Source of the DNA: Bimastos eiseni
Lineage: Eukaryota > Annelida > Clitellata > Crassiclitellata > Lumbricidae
Reading direction: 5' to 3'
Length of the DNA stretch: 64,000 nucleotides
Assembly: GCA_959347315.1 (NCBI GenBank)
Contig: OY365810.1
Span: 16,854,725 to 16,918,724, forward strand
The translations under genes were made by a program, and so were the position numbers. The notes under the pieces were generated by a model. It was not told the origin of the DNA. It saw only the letters and a program-made list of their open reading frames with translations, and searched no databases. Positions within the stretch are counted from its first letter, which is position 1. Each line of letters starts with the position of its first letter. Below are positions 11,701-23,095 of the stretch, piece by piece.

Positions 11701-12648
11701 GTTGGTTGACTGACATGGTTATTGAAACCGAACGACTCTATAATGTTTGTAATTGTAAATAGGGTGTACAGTGGGTCGGACAATCGGTCGAGGCTAATGT
11801 TTATATCGCCTGTCACAACAACAGGTTCTGTCAATACCGCCAGGCTTTCCAGCATTGAAGAAAATTCGTTGAAGAAGTCCTGGGTGGCAGTAGTAAACCC
11901 GGGACGGTAAAGCAGTAGGATGACACGCGCACATAGAAGTTCAAAGGACTTGGGGTGCAATGAAGGCGATGGCAACCCCGCAGTGGTTTGTGCTCTTTGC
12001 CATTCGAGAGTTGTTTTGTGGTGGTCTAGGCCGATAGCGCTCCAACATCTGGTAGCCCTTTGTCCGTAATCGTCTGAGATCGACAGAGTCGTCGTCAAGC
12101 ACAGAACAGGAATATTCAGGTCTAAAACCAGCAGTTTTAACGCCTCTAGCATCTTTGGCAAGGAACGTACATTGAAGGTAGCACAGTGAAGTTGCTTCGC
12201 TGGCTGATGGGAATGCCGCTGTAGTAGTGAGTGGGCCAATACTTTGACAGACGAGATGTTCGCGTCTATAGTAGGCACTCTGCTGGATGTTGTACAGGGC
12301 GATTGCAAGAGATAATGGCAATGCCAGTGGTCACCAATGAACATAAATACGCACACGAGTGCTGGGTTCAACGGCGGCCCCATCCAGCGCAGACTATGCA
12401 GCCGGTCACGTGTGTAGGTTCTACAGTTTAAATCCGTGCGTGTATCCATGATAAGTTGTTTAAATCACACGAAATATTATACTGAATTGTACAAAAAAGA
12501 CACAAAAATAATCAAAAGAAGCCGGTGGCATGAGACAAAACTATTTTACAAAGTACGATTAAATGCAATCTAAAAGCGAGTGAAATACATGTGGAATAAT
12601 AAACGAGAGCTCCACAAATGCGACTGACCGATGCCACAGATGGCGCGA
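8745..12648 (-). mobile_element. CR1/L2-like LINE, 3.9 kb, frame-broken
   Basis: The target duplication GTAAATT (8738-8744 and 12649-12655) frames the insertion, and unit B near 47796 is the empty site. Read on the minus strand, an N-terminal endonuclease-like region (CATFNVRSLPK, VVVTGDINISLD) lies at 12449-11601. The connector is at 11011-10727, and RT pieces and the C-terminus (CAWNNLLADIQETKALPAFK) run from 10705 to 8841. Many frameshifts and stops make it inactive. The 3' end is rich in ATTGCA repeats after GCGCTATATAAATG. Another element interrupts it at 11098-11576. Confidence 0.85.
11098..11576. mobile_element. TU-like element nested in the LINE (word CTGACATAAACCCCC)
   Basis: The perfect 8-bp repeat GTTGTAGG at 11090-11097 and 11577-11584 flanks 479 bp that interrupt the LINE reading order. 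The left end has tandem words GACAAAACCCCTCT, GACATAAACCCCCT and GACATTATTCCCTCT. The right end shows no clear complementary array, so one arm may be lost. Size and duplication length match the 4848 element. Confidence 0.6.
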
Positions 12649-12698
12649 GTAAATTAGTTTAGTTAAAAGATTATCTCATCAATCTAAACCTGTCTCAC

Positions 12699-12813
12699 AT
12701 GAAACCACAGACAGAAAGATCTTTTCGATCGGTTTACACGTATGACCATTATATATGCCTAATTGTGCGAATGAATTTGCTTCAAACAGTGCAAAGTCTC
12801 CCACTGGTAGACC
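12699..12813 (-). CDS. Gene A exon 5
   Basis: This is the 115-nt counterpart of gene B exon 5, acceptor CTGTAG, donor CAT|GTGAGA, reading GLPVGDFALFEANSF and IYNGHTCKPIEK. It lies just beyond the LINE insertion whose right target duplication ends at 12655. Confidence 0.75.
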
Positions 12814-13172
12814 CTACAGGTACAGTAGCTGTCCGAAAATAAGTCAACACTTGTGTGCGCAACTTAAGTAAGTTCTTCATATATACTGAACGTGCACGTA
12901 CATTGGTTAATGCCATCAAGCCTACGGTGATGCCTTGGACTAGTGGCGCTATACAAACAAAGCAATAGTATCAGTATAGCCCGGCGAGGGGTGCTACATG
13001 TGGAGAGACTTGCGATTGGCATGGAGTAAGAATAGTTGCGTCTATAATTTATTGTCAATTATCAGGGCCATTGACAGCAGGTTTAATGAGTGGGCCTATT
13101 AAACAGCAATCAACACAGTCTTAGTTCGGAAATATACGTCAACATCTAATCAAATTCCTGCCTTATTCTGAT

Positions 13173-13320
13173 GAATACCCACCATCCTATGATGAATACC
13201 CACCATCCTATGATGAATACCCACCATCCTATAATGAATACCCACCATCCTATGATGAATACCCACCATCCTATGATGAATACCCACCATCCTATGATGA
13301 ATACCCACCATCCTATGATG
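13173..13320. repeat. 21-bp minisatellite over the gene A exon 4 splice donor
   Basis: Seven near-perfect copies of GAATACCCACCATCCTATGAT occur in register (GAATAC at 13173, 13194, 13215, 13236, 13257, 13278 and 13299). Unit B has one copy at 48425-48445. On the minus strand each unit holds the end of exon 4 (FIIGWW) plus a GTATTC donor. The unit is a multiple of three. Confidence 0.9.
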
Positions 13321-13369
13321 AAGCCAGGTACGACCGGAATTCGATCAGCCGGTGCAATGCCAAAGGTCA
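13305..13369 (-). CDS. Gene A exon 4 (minimal form), at the edge of the minisatellite
   Basis: The exon enters with 2 bases after ATGCAG and reads TFGIAPADRIPVVPGFIIGW, with the first proposed donor GTATTC. The same 21-nt end-plus-donor cassette is repeated to the left in six further copies. Each extra unit used would add FIIGWWV in frame. The exon may therefore have alternative lengths. Confidence 0.6.
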
Positions 13370-13672
13370 CTGCATAATCGAAAACAACGCGAAATAATCG
13401 CTATCTTCAAACTTTAAATTTCTAAGGCGCCACGCGATAACCAAACGCATGGCACAAGTTAATTCGAGCGCTGATATATAGGATGATTGACCTTTGCTCA
13501 TCGCATATTCTCCAGATGCCATAGGAAGATTTAGAGATAGTTTATTGACTGAACTCTGATTACATAAAAGAGTAAACAATAGCCCCAGACTAAATGTCCT
13601 GAATCAGATAAAAGATACAAGAACCAAGTTTGTCAAAGGTGGAAACATCGATTAGCATTCAACGGAAAGAAC

Positions 13673-13871
13673 CAGAGGCGCAACCAGAACGTTTTCCCCT
13701 GGGTTGCTTATGTTGCAAACGCCGAGGGCGTGAAACAGAGTACTGAAAGCACCCCATGTCCTTCCCCTCCTTCAAAAAAAGAAGCTTTATTGGATTTGGA
13801 TCAATTATGGATCAACGTTTTTATCCAGCGGGTGTTCAAGCACCCCTCAGCACCCCCTAGTTACGCCTCTG
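13673..13871. mobile_element. Short MITE with CAGAGGCG termini
   Basis: CAGAGGCGCAACCAG at the left and CTAGTTACGCCTCTG at the right are imperfect inverted ends of a 199-bp insertion, absent from unit B near 48785. hAT-like ends are suspected, but no 8-bp duplication is visible. Confidence 0.6.
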
Positions 13872-14088
13872 GACTGTACAACTTCGGACACGGGCAGTAA
13901 GGGAAAACATTGGTAACTCCTGTCGGATTTTTAGAAACCATATCGACCTAACAATACAGTATAAAAAACTAATAACTCTGCAAATTAAGAAATAAAGCGA
14001 AAAGGATAACAAATAAGTCTCTAAATAAATGATGGTTTATAATAAGGCTATGTATGTTTTGTGAATATGCACAATCTTGATCATTTAC

Positions 14089-14242
14089 CGAAGTTTGCCG
14101 TTGGTGAAGTACAATTTGCCGATGAAAATATGTTTGTTCCAATGAGTTTGTAAGTCGAGCCAGTCGACAAAGGCTTCCAGACTTGAAACACAATATCTGC
14201 AGTTCTGGAACTGCAGATATCATACGAATGGAACACCCATTC
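14089..14242 (-). CDS. Gene A exon 3
   Basis: This 154-nt exon enters in phase 0 after TTCAACAG and leaves in phase 1 at TCG|GTAAAT. It contains EWVFHSYDICSS, VFQVWKP and YKLIGTN, the same core as gene B exon 3. It is one codon shorter and the frame is intact. Confidence 0.8.
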
Positions 14243-14365
14243 CTGTTGAAATTAAAGTCAATTTTCTATAGGCTCAGTAGCATTTTGAATTTTTAATGAA
14301 CTATTGATTGAATCTTGTTTCAAGTTGATCAAAACATTAATGCAATTAAATTCAATTAAATTTCT

Positions 14366-14735
14366 TAGATGTGCATGAAGCAAGAGCGAGAGAGATGTGT
14401 GATGTGATCAGCGAAGCTAAGGTTTTGGTCGAAGATTATGCGTAGGTTGCGGACAGGAGAATTTGCAGTAAATGTGTGGGTGGATGCAGAATCAAGGTTT
14501 AGGGAAATAGAGGGATCGGGAATTTTCTTAAGTTGCTCGCGGACCAGTATGAATTCGGTTTTAGAGGGGTTCAGACACAGGAGATTTGAGGTCATCCAGG
14601 ATGAGATTTGGGTGACGACATGGAGAGTATGGAGAGGATGATCAATGGAGTTGGAGAAGATGGTTGGAGAGAAAGAGATGAACAACTGGGTGTCGTCAGC
14701 GTATAGATGATGTTTACTGTTAAATTTCAGATAAA
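14366..14735 (-). mobile_element. LINE reverse transcriptase fragment
   Basis: Minus-strand frame with HLYADDTQLFIS (RT motif C), then LNPSKTEFILV and LRIIFDQNLSFADHI. This is the middle of a CR1/L2-type RT, absent from unit B. Both ends are truncated; the upstream end abuts the MITE at about 14740. Confidence 0.8.
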
Positions 14736-14739
14736 AAAC

Positions 14740-15472
14740 GCAAAAACCCAGCCATACCAGGCCCCGATCTCACTACGCTCCCAGCTCGTAAAGCGTGGTG
14801 GAAACGTGTAGAACGCAGTAGAACCGCAAGTCGCTCTTCTATGAACGTGTTGCAATTGCGATCGAGCGTGGCGCCCTCACCATGAGTGTGGAGCGCGCGT
14901 CCAAATTTTGAACATATTAAAAAACGTGGGGTGAGCGTTGCTGAAAGAAGCGCAGTGGGATCGCATTTCAGCGTATTGGCTTCCCGATCTGAGCACGATG
15001 TCGTTACTTTTACACCACGTCCACGGCGATGTTCCTGCGACTTGACCACGCTCTCGCTATGACAATAATATGTCGCTCTCAGGCTCGACCCGTTCGTAAT
15101 ACAAATGCGCAACGCTTAACGCGCGTCGAGAACGCCGCTATTGTATGTATGCAACTATGCATGCATGTATGTATGTATTTACATGCATGTATGACCACGG
15201 ACTACGATCGAGTTACGTCGGTACTACGCTCGCTCCGTTTCTATCACGCTTAAATGCGCTCACACTGCGCTTCTTTCCACGACGCTCGCACCACTTTTTT
15301 TGAACATGTTAAAAATTTGGCCACGCGTTCCACGCTCATGGTGACGGTACCACGCTGTATCGCGATTGCAATACGTTCATAGAAGATCGAACTGCGGTTC
15401 TGCACGTTCCACAACGCTTTACGAGCGTGTTGTTTGCGCTGTGAGATCGGGGTCTAGTGTGACGGGGGTATA
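14740..15472. mobile_element. MITE with long (about 130 bp) inverted repeats
   Basis: The left arm (from ACCCAGCCATACC through GGCCCCGATCTCAC, CTCGTAAAGCG and TCTATGAACGTG) matches the reverse complement of the right arm, ending GAGATCGGGGTCTAGTG then GGGGGTAT. The two arms span about 14747-14875 and 15345-15472. The centre has further short complementary pieces and an ATGTATGT-like tract near 15150. There is no transposase. Confidence 0.75.
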
Positions 15473-15949
15473 AAATAATCAAGCGCCATATAAAATTACA
15501 GCTTCATATCTATAGATATATCGCAGATACAGGCGTGTTTAGAAAAACAGGGGCCATATGAACTCATCGAGGTCATCAAGGTTTTCTCCGACCTCGTGAA
15601 GTGTTCACCATTTTGAAGCCCATAATCTTCCAAAGGAAATTCATGTGCAATAGAAGAAAGAGAAAGTCCAGAAGAAACTATCATTAAAAAATGAATAAAC
15701 TACGTTTTCAAAAACCCGATCCTGACTTCTCATCATCCCTCTGCCTCACTCGCTGTTTCAACTCTAAAGGCCACCCATCTTAGCCGTGTTACTGTCTGGC
15801 AGTTTCTGCCTGCCTATAGATCTAGATTTTTACCTCTGTCTATCGATTTTGTTTTGATTAAGCGCCTGTGAATAAGCTGGTTTCCGCGTCTTATGGGCGC
15901 TGCTGAGTTTACGATTACGATTACGAACTGTCATAGCTATGGAATTACT

Positions 15950-16190
15950 TCTTTTCGGTGGCACAGTGGCCGATCGGTTAGAGCGGTCAACTCGTAACCC
16001 TCAATGTGCGCTGAGTGACCGGGTTCGACCCTCGTCCGAGTTGTCAGACACTGTGCAGGGACCTTGAGCAAGTCCCTCGTGCACAATTGCTCTATAGTAC
16101 AACTGCAATTGCACCTTTGAGGCGTGTGCACTTCTGAGCAAAAGATGTTGGAAGAGGGGCGATATCAAATTTCAGCATAAATAAATAAAA
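15950..16190 (+). mobile_element. tRNA-derived SINE, copy 1
   Basis: A box-like TGGCCGATCGGTTAGAGCGG is followed by B box GGTTCGACCCTC at the spacing of a tRNA. A shared non-tRNA body (GGACCTTGAGCAAGTCC, CAATTGC, GGCGTGTGCACTTCTGAGC) and a TAAATAAATAAA tail follow. Unit B near 52395 lacks it. AATTAC on both sides may be the target duplication. This is the most complete copy in the window. Confidence 0.85.
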
Positions 16191-16511
16191 TTACAGATTG
16201 GCATATGAATTAAATAACAATGATCAATAATAATCATTTACAGTGAAATAAACTGCTGAGTTTTTGAATCATGTTTAAGGAAATAGGCCTACATCTTTGT
16301 CACACTTTAAAAAATGTCAACTGTCACTTTTTGACACAGTATTTGCGTCACCCTTTTGTAATGTCACTCTTTAAATCTTTTGCGTGATCACTTGTTTTGC
16401 TGTGTCACTCGTTTGAACCGCACACGATCGCCACTTGGGCTGAATGGATTGTAGCACACTAAACGTAGCTTAGAGCGGCGTACTGAACTTATAAACAACA
16501 TAAAAGCTCAC

Positions 16512-16633
16512 TCGTATCACTCCGTTGCAGTTGATGACCCCCTTTCCGGTCAAGATAAAGTTTTGACGGGACGATGCATTTGAGGATCGATTCAGCGTTT
16601 CAACTCCAGCCTCTATGCCAATCGTAGGACATG
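16512..16633 (-). CDS. Gene A exon 2
   Basis: This is the 122-nt counterpart of gene B 53079-53200, with acceptor TTACAG and donor CGA|GTGAGC. It reads CPTIGIEAGVETLNRSSNAS near the start and ends GVINCNGVIR. Both Cys are kept and the frame is intact. Confidence 0.8.
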
Positions 16634-16942
16634 CTGTAATACAACGAAAGCAATATTCTCATCGGATCTACAGATTGGGCCAAAAAGTTAACTCTTAAGG
16701 TTAATTTCTATTATTTTGGCCATAGGTACGAAATATTAAATGAAATTTTACAAGCTCAAAACCAATTCATATTTGCATTTAACCGCCAAAATTGATTAAA
16801 ATATTTCAAACAATACAAAAGTTATCTCACTTTTATTGAGTGCAACCACCGACTTATGATGGTCAAAAAACATTTAACGCCGCAAAAGTTATAAAAAACG
16901 AATTTATGAAGTCACATTTCAAGTAGGTGTAATAAAATACAC

Positions 16943-16948
16943 TTCATA

Positions 16949-16999
<51 letters not shown>

Positions 17000-17000
17000 G
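16943..17000. repeat. (ATT)n microsatellite
   Basis: A nearly pure ATT array of about 18 copies, within a 3.2-kb segment (about 16,660-19,880) that is absent from unit B. Confidence 0.95.
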
Positions 17001-17105
17001 AGAAAAGAAACTGGAAATTATCGCATACGCAAGTCATTTTGACGCCATCAAGCAAGCAGACGATTAAATTGGTGAATAAAAATGTTTTCCGATTAATCAT
17101 TTTAT

Positions 17106-17952
17106 CAGGGCTGTTAACAATACTGGGAAAAACTTCCTAATTAAAAGTATCGCAATACCAATACCAATATTTTTTCTGAAAAGTATTGCAATACCAATAC
17201 TTTTACAAATATTTTTCAATAGGCTTGCTAAATTCGACATTAGCATGAATTAGAATTCATGCACCGATAATTATATAAAATTCACGCTTTGTTTCTTAAA
17301 CACAGATGTCACCCCAATCTAAATTTTGCTTCTAATTGAAAAAATGGCGCTTTAAACATCCAACGGCATTTTTTACGTTTTGCTGAAATATCCGGTAGTT
17401 ATTCGTAAATTTGGCTTTATGACTAGAGGTTGATGAATTAACTTATTATTTAAACTTATTTTTAAAGGATTTAAACTTCTGGCTTTCGAACATCGCCCAA
17501 AACTGTTGACACGAAGGAACATAATTATATGCAGACTTTCCAATCCTGTGCATATTGGTCCATGGGCCAATCACAATGTCTTTGAAGTAGCCAAATTAAT
17601 TAGGCAAGCCACTTCTACCAGTGAACGCAAAAGGACACAACCCTACTTCGGTCAGTTCTCTATTCACAAAATTAATTATTCCATACATAAATGTTCGCGA
17701 CAAGAGACTATATATATATAGGCATAAACTTATCAAAGCGGAACGATAAACTTATCATATTTCTTGAGAAACAACATCAATTTCCGGGAGAAAAAGTATT
17801 TATATCGAGTATCGCTGAGAGGCTAAAAATAGGTATCGCGATACTCACGCGATACCAGCAAAATAAAACTATCGTGATACTCGCTGCGATACTGACAAAA
17901 GTATCACAATACCAAAATATCGCGATACTTTATCGCGATATTAACAGCCCTG
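17106..17952. mobile_element. hAT-type element with CAGGGCTGTTAA termini
   Basis: The left end is CAGGGCTGTTAACA and the right end TTAACAGCCCTG. The flanks CATTTTAT and CGTTTTAT form an 8-bp duplication with one change. Just inside both ends are clusters of GTATCGCAATACC / GGTATCGCGATAC words. No complete transposase is seen; a broken frame near 17506 is not assignable. Confidence 0.75.
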
Positions 17953-17979
17953 CGTTTTATGATAGCATTTGTAACAAAA

Positions 17980-18405
17980 TAAACATGGGCAAGGTGTCCA
18001 TGACAGATAAAATGGGTATACAGACACTTCCTGAATCATGAGCATGATCTTGGAGCCAAAGCTGTGATCAAGGCTCGCTCTGAAATCACTGTAGTTGAGC
18101 ACTTAAAAATATACGGATGCGTTGACGATACGGGTGGACTGTGGAACGTCGTAAGGGCAGCGAAAGCCAGAAATCTATTCGCACCCGAACAAATATCGAG
18201 CATATTGACGAACTTATTTGCTCACAGAATAGGAACCATCTCAGTAGGCCTACTGAGCTAATTTCAGCAGAGTTGAACATCAAGTGCACGTCTAATAGAA
18301 GAATTCCCAAAGAAGATCTAAACCTCATCGCTTTGCGTCGTGTCCTTGATCAAATTATCACCAATGCAATGACCCAAACTAGGTCATCAAAACTTGCCAA
18401 ATAGA
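17980..18405 (+). mobile_element. mariner-like transposase, N-terminal fragment
   Basis: The plus-strand frames show the usual HTH layout in pieces: VIKARSEITVVEHLKIYGC, then GSESQKSIRTRTNIEHIDEL (the SIRTp.NIe.i.eLI linker of mariners) and DLNLIALRRVLDQII. The frame shifts at least once and the catalytic part is missing. Confidence 0.65.
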
Positions 18406-18659
18406 CTCGGAATATGTGTGGCTAATTGTGGTAGGTACAGGGTGTAAAACAATTTGAGGTTTGTTTTATAACAATTACTTGAGATGTGACCTCATAAAAT
18501 CGAGTTTATTACTTTTTGCTGCGTTGAATGTTTTTTACCTTTAAAAAAACCATGGTTGCACTCATTAATAGTGATATAGCTTTTCGTCTGTTTGATATTC
18601 AGTACATTTTGGCAGTTATATGTAAATTTGAATTAATTATGCGTCCGTAAAATGTCATT

Positions 18660-19640
18660 TATTAATTCCAAGTGTTGAGCAAATGCCCCTGCGCAATGGT
18701 CTCCCTCGAGCTTTCGCTGCTGAGCCTCATGGGGCCCCGTAGCTGAAGTTCCCGAGATAGTCGCTTCAGGCGCCACCTATTTTTCTTTTGTGTAGGTGAC
18801 GCGTGAGCGGGCATTTTTTTGGTCTGTTGAAGTTCAGCGGTCGATCTAGAAGGTTCTCGGACGACGAGTCGGTAAAATTTCATAAAAGCGATATTCGCGA
18901 GTAACTTCGGTGTGAAAAACGTAGCGAAACTAAAAAGGGAAGTGTTAAGACTTGCGTGGTGCAAGTGCAGTCTGAAAACTTCGAGTGGTCATAAAAATAA
19001 GTTTGATTAATGTTTGGCCAGAAACTGGCGATATCGCTGAATGCAGTGTAGCTGACGGTATTTGGCTGGTGTAGTTTTTATAGCGCTATTTTAGGTAGAA
19101 TAGTGAACGGAGTGGTTAAGTAAAGCTCTATATACAGTTTGATAACATAACTAACGAATTGTTATAGTTTTAAGGGGTTGCCTGATTTTAGTGAATTAGA
19201 AATTTTGATTGCTAGCAGTCTAATTGTTGCTAATGAATGTAGACCTGCAGCGGGCAGCTGAAGGTTAATTGCAATTTGAATATAAAGATTGTTTGTTTAT
19301 TGAAATCACGTACTACGTTGAACTCTGGAAAAATTAAGTGGCCATAAATGACCAAAACAAATGAGAACTAGTAAAACATCGCGGCATAAGGCAAGAGTGA
19401 TAGAAGCTGCTGTCCAGTTGGCCGTTGAGAATAGAGCTAGGTCTTTGCCTAACATACATGAAGAGGACGAAGACTATGACGTGGTCATAGTGAGGAGCCT
19501 TATGGAGAGGAATGTAAATCTGTCTGCTCGTAGGGATCATCCCAGTCCAGGTGCTTCATCCGCTCAGCGGAAGATCACCACCATCAGCCCCGAGATCACG
19601 GATACTATGTCCAATCTGGCATGAGGTAATCCTGTGGTGT
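18660..19640. other. Unassigned inserted sequence, with a small ORF
   Basis: This lies in DNA absent from unit B. A plus-strand frame at 19361-19624 (87 codons, starts MRTSKTSRHKARVIEAAVQL) has a charged composition and could be the start of a retroelement capsid-like protein or chance. No termini, primer site or LTR pair were found. Confidence 0.3.
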
Positions 19641-20600
19641 ATACTGGGGCCCTCACTATGTATGGTGCTGATATAGAGCCGACAGGAGCATATGGGCGAG
19701 AGGCCCTGACTCCGTGCTTAAGGCGAAGTCGGCGATTGCGGGGAAAATGTCCCTTGTAACCTCGGAAGGTGTCCCCGAGCACTCATCAACCCCTAGGGGC
19801 AGTAAGTCTGACACAACTATTGATCGAAATATTGGCAAAAGACTTAGGGGTTTACTTTTTAATGGCCCACCCTGTATGGTGTCCATTTTTGTGATACCCA
19901 ATTGATTGAATGATGGTGCACTCGATGCACTTAATTGCATGATAGAAACTAGCATCTCAATATGCTAATTGCTTTTCATACGCTGCTATTATCAGAACTC
20001 AGAAATTTATGCGTCTCGGTTGATGCGAATATAGAAGGTGTTTTGCGTTAGAAAATTGAGCGATAGATGTTACAAATTAATCCATCCATGGCCTATAATT
20101 CCTTTGCTTGGATTTCCGAGGTCGCTTATCTGTTCTGATGGTTCTTGTTGGCCTGAATTTCCACAACAAATAGCCTACTGGAGCTTCACTAAATTCAGTC
20201 CATCCGTTGGGAATAGGCCTACTTATACTGACTATAGGTCTGTGTTGTATTGCCAACACAGAAACACTAATTTATTACCAACCAAACATTTCCTTCAGTC
20301 ATTGAATTTTGTATAGGGATCTAATGCGTGTTACTGCAACCTTAGCCACAAACCATTTTAACTTTTTTATTTTATGATGAATTATACTTTTTTATTTTTA
20401 TGATGAATTATGCTACATCAAACATTTGACACAAAGCTAACTTTAAAACCCACAAAAGTCAGAAGCAAAAGTTTTTTTAATTAGACCTAACGCGCGTTGA
20501 TGCGATATAATTATGGGATCTGTCATAACGAACTTTTAAACTTATTACATTGATATAAAATGAGCCGTTTCTCTATAAATGACAAACGTCGTTGACTTGC

Positions 20601-20712
20601 TTTGCGACTGAGAAGAGACAAAGAAGAAGGCGCATGCAATCACAAAAAGCAGCAATACTTGAGACGACGTAGACGTCTCTATCTTTACCACGGCTAATGA
20701 CATGTCTGCCAT
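20601..20712 (-). CDS. Gene A exon 1: signal peptide, GC donor
   Basis: The chosen start is MADMSLAV at 20712, because it aligns with the gene B start; an upstream in-frame Met (20775) has no counterpart. A strongly hydrophobic run (QVLLLFVIACAFFFVSSQ) forms the signal. The exon leaves in phase 1 at AAA|GCAAGT. The +2 base of the donor is C where gene B has T, and the rest matches the GC-donor consensus. Confidence 0.7.
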
Positions 20713-20719
20713 ATCAAAT

Positions 20720-22900
20720 CCAGATTCTCTCGAAGCTTCAATCTTCTTGTCGGTTTGCTTCTCAAATAAGCACAATGCAAGTCACTGTGCATAAAAATCT
20801 AATCTGTAGCGCATTAATCAACGGTCCGCTAAGAGTGAAACGGATTTCTTCTAGTTCTAACTTGCTTTGGTGTTTATTTGTATGGCTAGTAGGCCTACGC
20901 GAGCGAGGCTGACACGACATCAGCGCTATGCATACATGTCCGCTCTCAGATATATTAAACCTATGCATAATATTATGTGTAATGGTTAGCTTAGGTAATT
21001 ATGTTGAGTATTTATGAGCAGCGCCCATTAATCTCAAGGATGTAGTGAGCTATAATTTCTCGCTTACCCATAAGGCATCGCTAACCTGGAGTTAGTAGGC
21101 TACAGTGTCTCTTAATCGTGAATTCATCTCGCCTATGCCCATTTATGTTCGGTCCTATTAGGCTACTCAAGTAATTGCACCCATTTTGAACCTAAGCAAC
21201 GATATTATGCATTATTTGTACCTTCTCAAATGTGGTGCTTTAAATTTCATGGTTGATGCTTTTCATACATTGCATGTAGGCCTACGTGTGTCTTTAGCAT
21301 AGGCCTACTGTTATTACATGTCATGTTATGATAAGGTCGCGGTTACATTTATGTTAGAGGAAACGTGACGACTGAAACTCAGTCAGACAATAAAAAATCA
21401 ACAAGTCGTCAATGGCCTTAGTTTCCCTGTTGTATTGGTAAACCCGGTAACCACCTTGATGTTAAGATTGTGAGTTGCTGTGGCGGATTTGCCCCTCTGT
21501 GTTTGGGATTGCTGAACCTACAACGATACTCGCCCATGTCTTCAACCATAAACACTTTAGTCTTCTACATGTACGTTACTCGACCAATCGATACAGCTCT
21601 AGCCGCTTTCCAGCTCTGACATACACAAAAAGATAGAAAGAAAGAAACCCACAGATTTTTCTTTTCGGAGAGCAAGTTTTCGACCAAGCAGTCATCTCGT
21701 GGACCAACCGTTTCGGAAAGTCGTCGTCAGCGAGTCTGAGAGAATATCGTCGCCCACACGAGACACGAATAGAGTGATGTATACAGTCTATCGACACACG
21801 TTTTCGGTGATAGTAACATTTTGCGAATATCAGAAAAATATTCGGTACCTACATGTACGACGAAAAGTCGTATTTTATGTTATATAAGAGGTCCTTAAAC
21901 CAGTGATCGCATCAGTCTCCTGAATATAGCCTACCTCAAGAGTATTAACGCTTGGATTCTAAAGTAGAATGGTTTGTCGGATTGGTCATCTGCAGGTACA
22001 GCAACGGTGAGTATGAATAAAGACGACATCAATGAAAACGATATCACCGAATGCAATGAGAAAATATTGGTTGAAGACGGAACATCAGCGCTGAACTTCA
22101 CCTGACCTTCAGTGCTGACCTTCAGTTGTCCAAACTTTTAGACACCGTTCGTCACCGAAGAAATTAGTCACCAGTGAACTCAAAAGCAAAAATTTATTGC
22201 AACTTTAAATTTTTAATGGAATACTCATAATGAATGCGTCTAGGGAACAGGAGTTTGTTCACATTGTCAAATGCTGGGCCAAGTTAAGATCGAATACGGG
22301 GACCAGTGAGTGACCTTGTCCTATACGTGAATTTACATCTACATTCAGCGCATCACGAGCCTGGCCGAATGCATCAGGTCTACAAGGATTTGGGCGATTG
22401 CTGTCCAGAACTGCGCGAATGGGATATCTGAGTGAAGGAACATGTAGTCCTACAATGGAGAACCGTGTGTGATCTGATGAGGACCGTTTCCTACAGAACA
22501 TCGAGGGGAACCATAACCATGTAGGGCCTGCTGGTTCCACTGTTTCCATCACCCACTAAACGTCATTATGGTCTAAGACCAAGGTCCCACGATGCTGATG
22601 TCATGGATTTCCCTCCTTGGTTATCAAGGCTCGGCCTCTCCAGACTGATTCACTTCAGACCAATGTGTTGATTAAAAAAGCATGGATAAGGCTCTGGTGA
22701 AAGTGAAATCACCTGATTGAAATCAGACCTTTCGTTGTTGTAGGTGCAGACTCTTGTCGCATACCCCAAGTGCTCGCGTAAATAACTTGCAAAAATTCTC
22801 AACATACTTCATTTAGGCCTACATCCCTCTAAACACATTCATATCGCACTGGACGTATCTGCTGCTCAAAGATTCATTTTCTAACTCTCAAATTCAGGCA
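20720..22900. other. Upstream region of gene A, conserved with unit B
   Basis: From 20,720 to about 21,400 and from 22,380 to 22,560 it aligns with unit B (54,210-54,770 and 56,325-56,480). It presumably includes the promoter, but no TATA box or initiator could be defended. Between them lie decayed LINE-like remnants that both units seem to share. Confidence 0.4.
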
Positions 22901-22902
22901 TA

Positions 22903-22924
22903 CATACTACTACTACTACTACTG

Positions 22925-22973
<49 letters not shown>

Positions 22974-23005
22974 AACTACTACTCCTACTACTACTACTAC
23001 TACAC
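22903..23005. repeat. (TAC)n microsatellite
   Basis: A TAC/ACT array of about 33 triplets with a few substitutions; absent from unit B near 57245. Confidence 0.95.
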
Positions 23006-23095
23006 AGCAATCTACATTGTACATTCGATAGTTTATCAAATATCCTCTAAACTTACTAATAAACAAAGTAGGCCTATATGCGGAGCACTTCAGAT

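Larger units (their letters stand above)
2115..20712 (-). pseudogene. Gene A: 5' part of a tandem paralog of gene B, probably decaying
   Basis: This minus-strand gene has exons matching gene B exons 1 to 10 in order, length and phase, and continues beyond the left edge. Most exons are intact. Three changes set it apart. Exon 8 lacks 2 bp and hits a stop soon after. The exon 10 donor reads TT in place of GT. The exon 1 donor is GC in place of GT, which is usually tolerated. Exon 4 carries a minisatellite expansion. A recent loss of function, or assembly error at the lesions, would explain otherwise well-kept exons. The 3' exons, if present, lie left of the window. Confidence 0.65.

Noticed and set aside
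13146..13377. Open frames MNTHHPM... (+) and FIIGWWV... (-) through the minisatellite as independent genes
   Set aside because: They follow from the 21-bp repeat. Only the minus-strand part that continues exon 4 of gene A is supported.
15496..15684. An additional exon of gene A (62-codon minus frame)
   Set aside because: The aligned gene B stretch (52,010-52,170) has indels that are not multiples of three, so the frame is not conserved.
15955..16040. A true tRNA gene
   Set aside because: The A and B boxes are followed by a long shared body and A-rich tail found at four loci, which is a SINE.
18660..19640. LTR retrotransposon start with a capsid gene
   Set aside because: No repeated LTR, no primer-binding site and no further gag or pol frames were found.
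22259..22552. 97-codon minus-strand frame upstream of gene A
   Set aside because: The aligned region in unit B (56,330-56,480) does not keep the frame.
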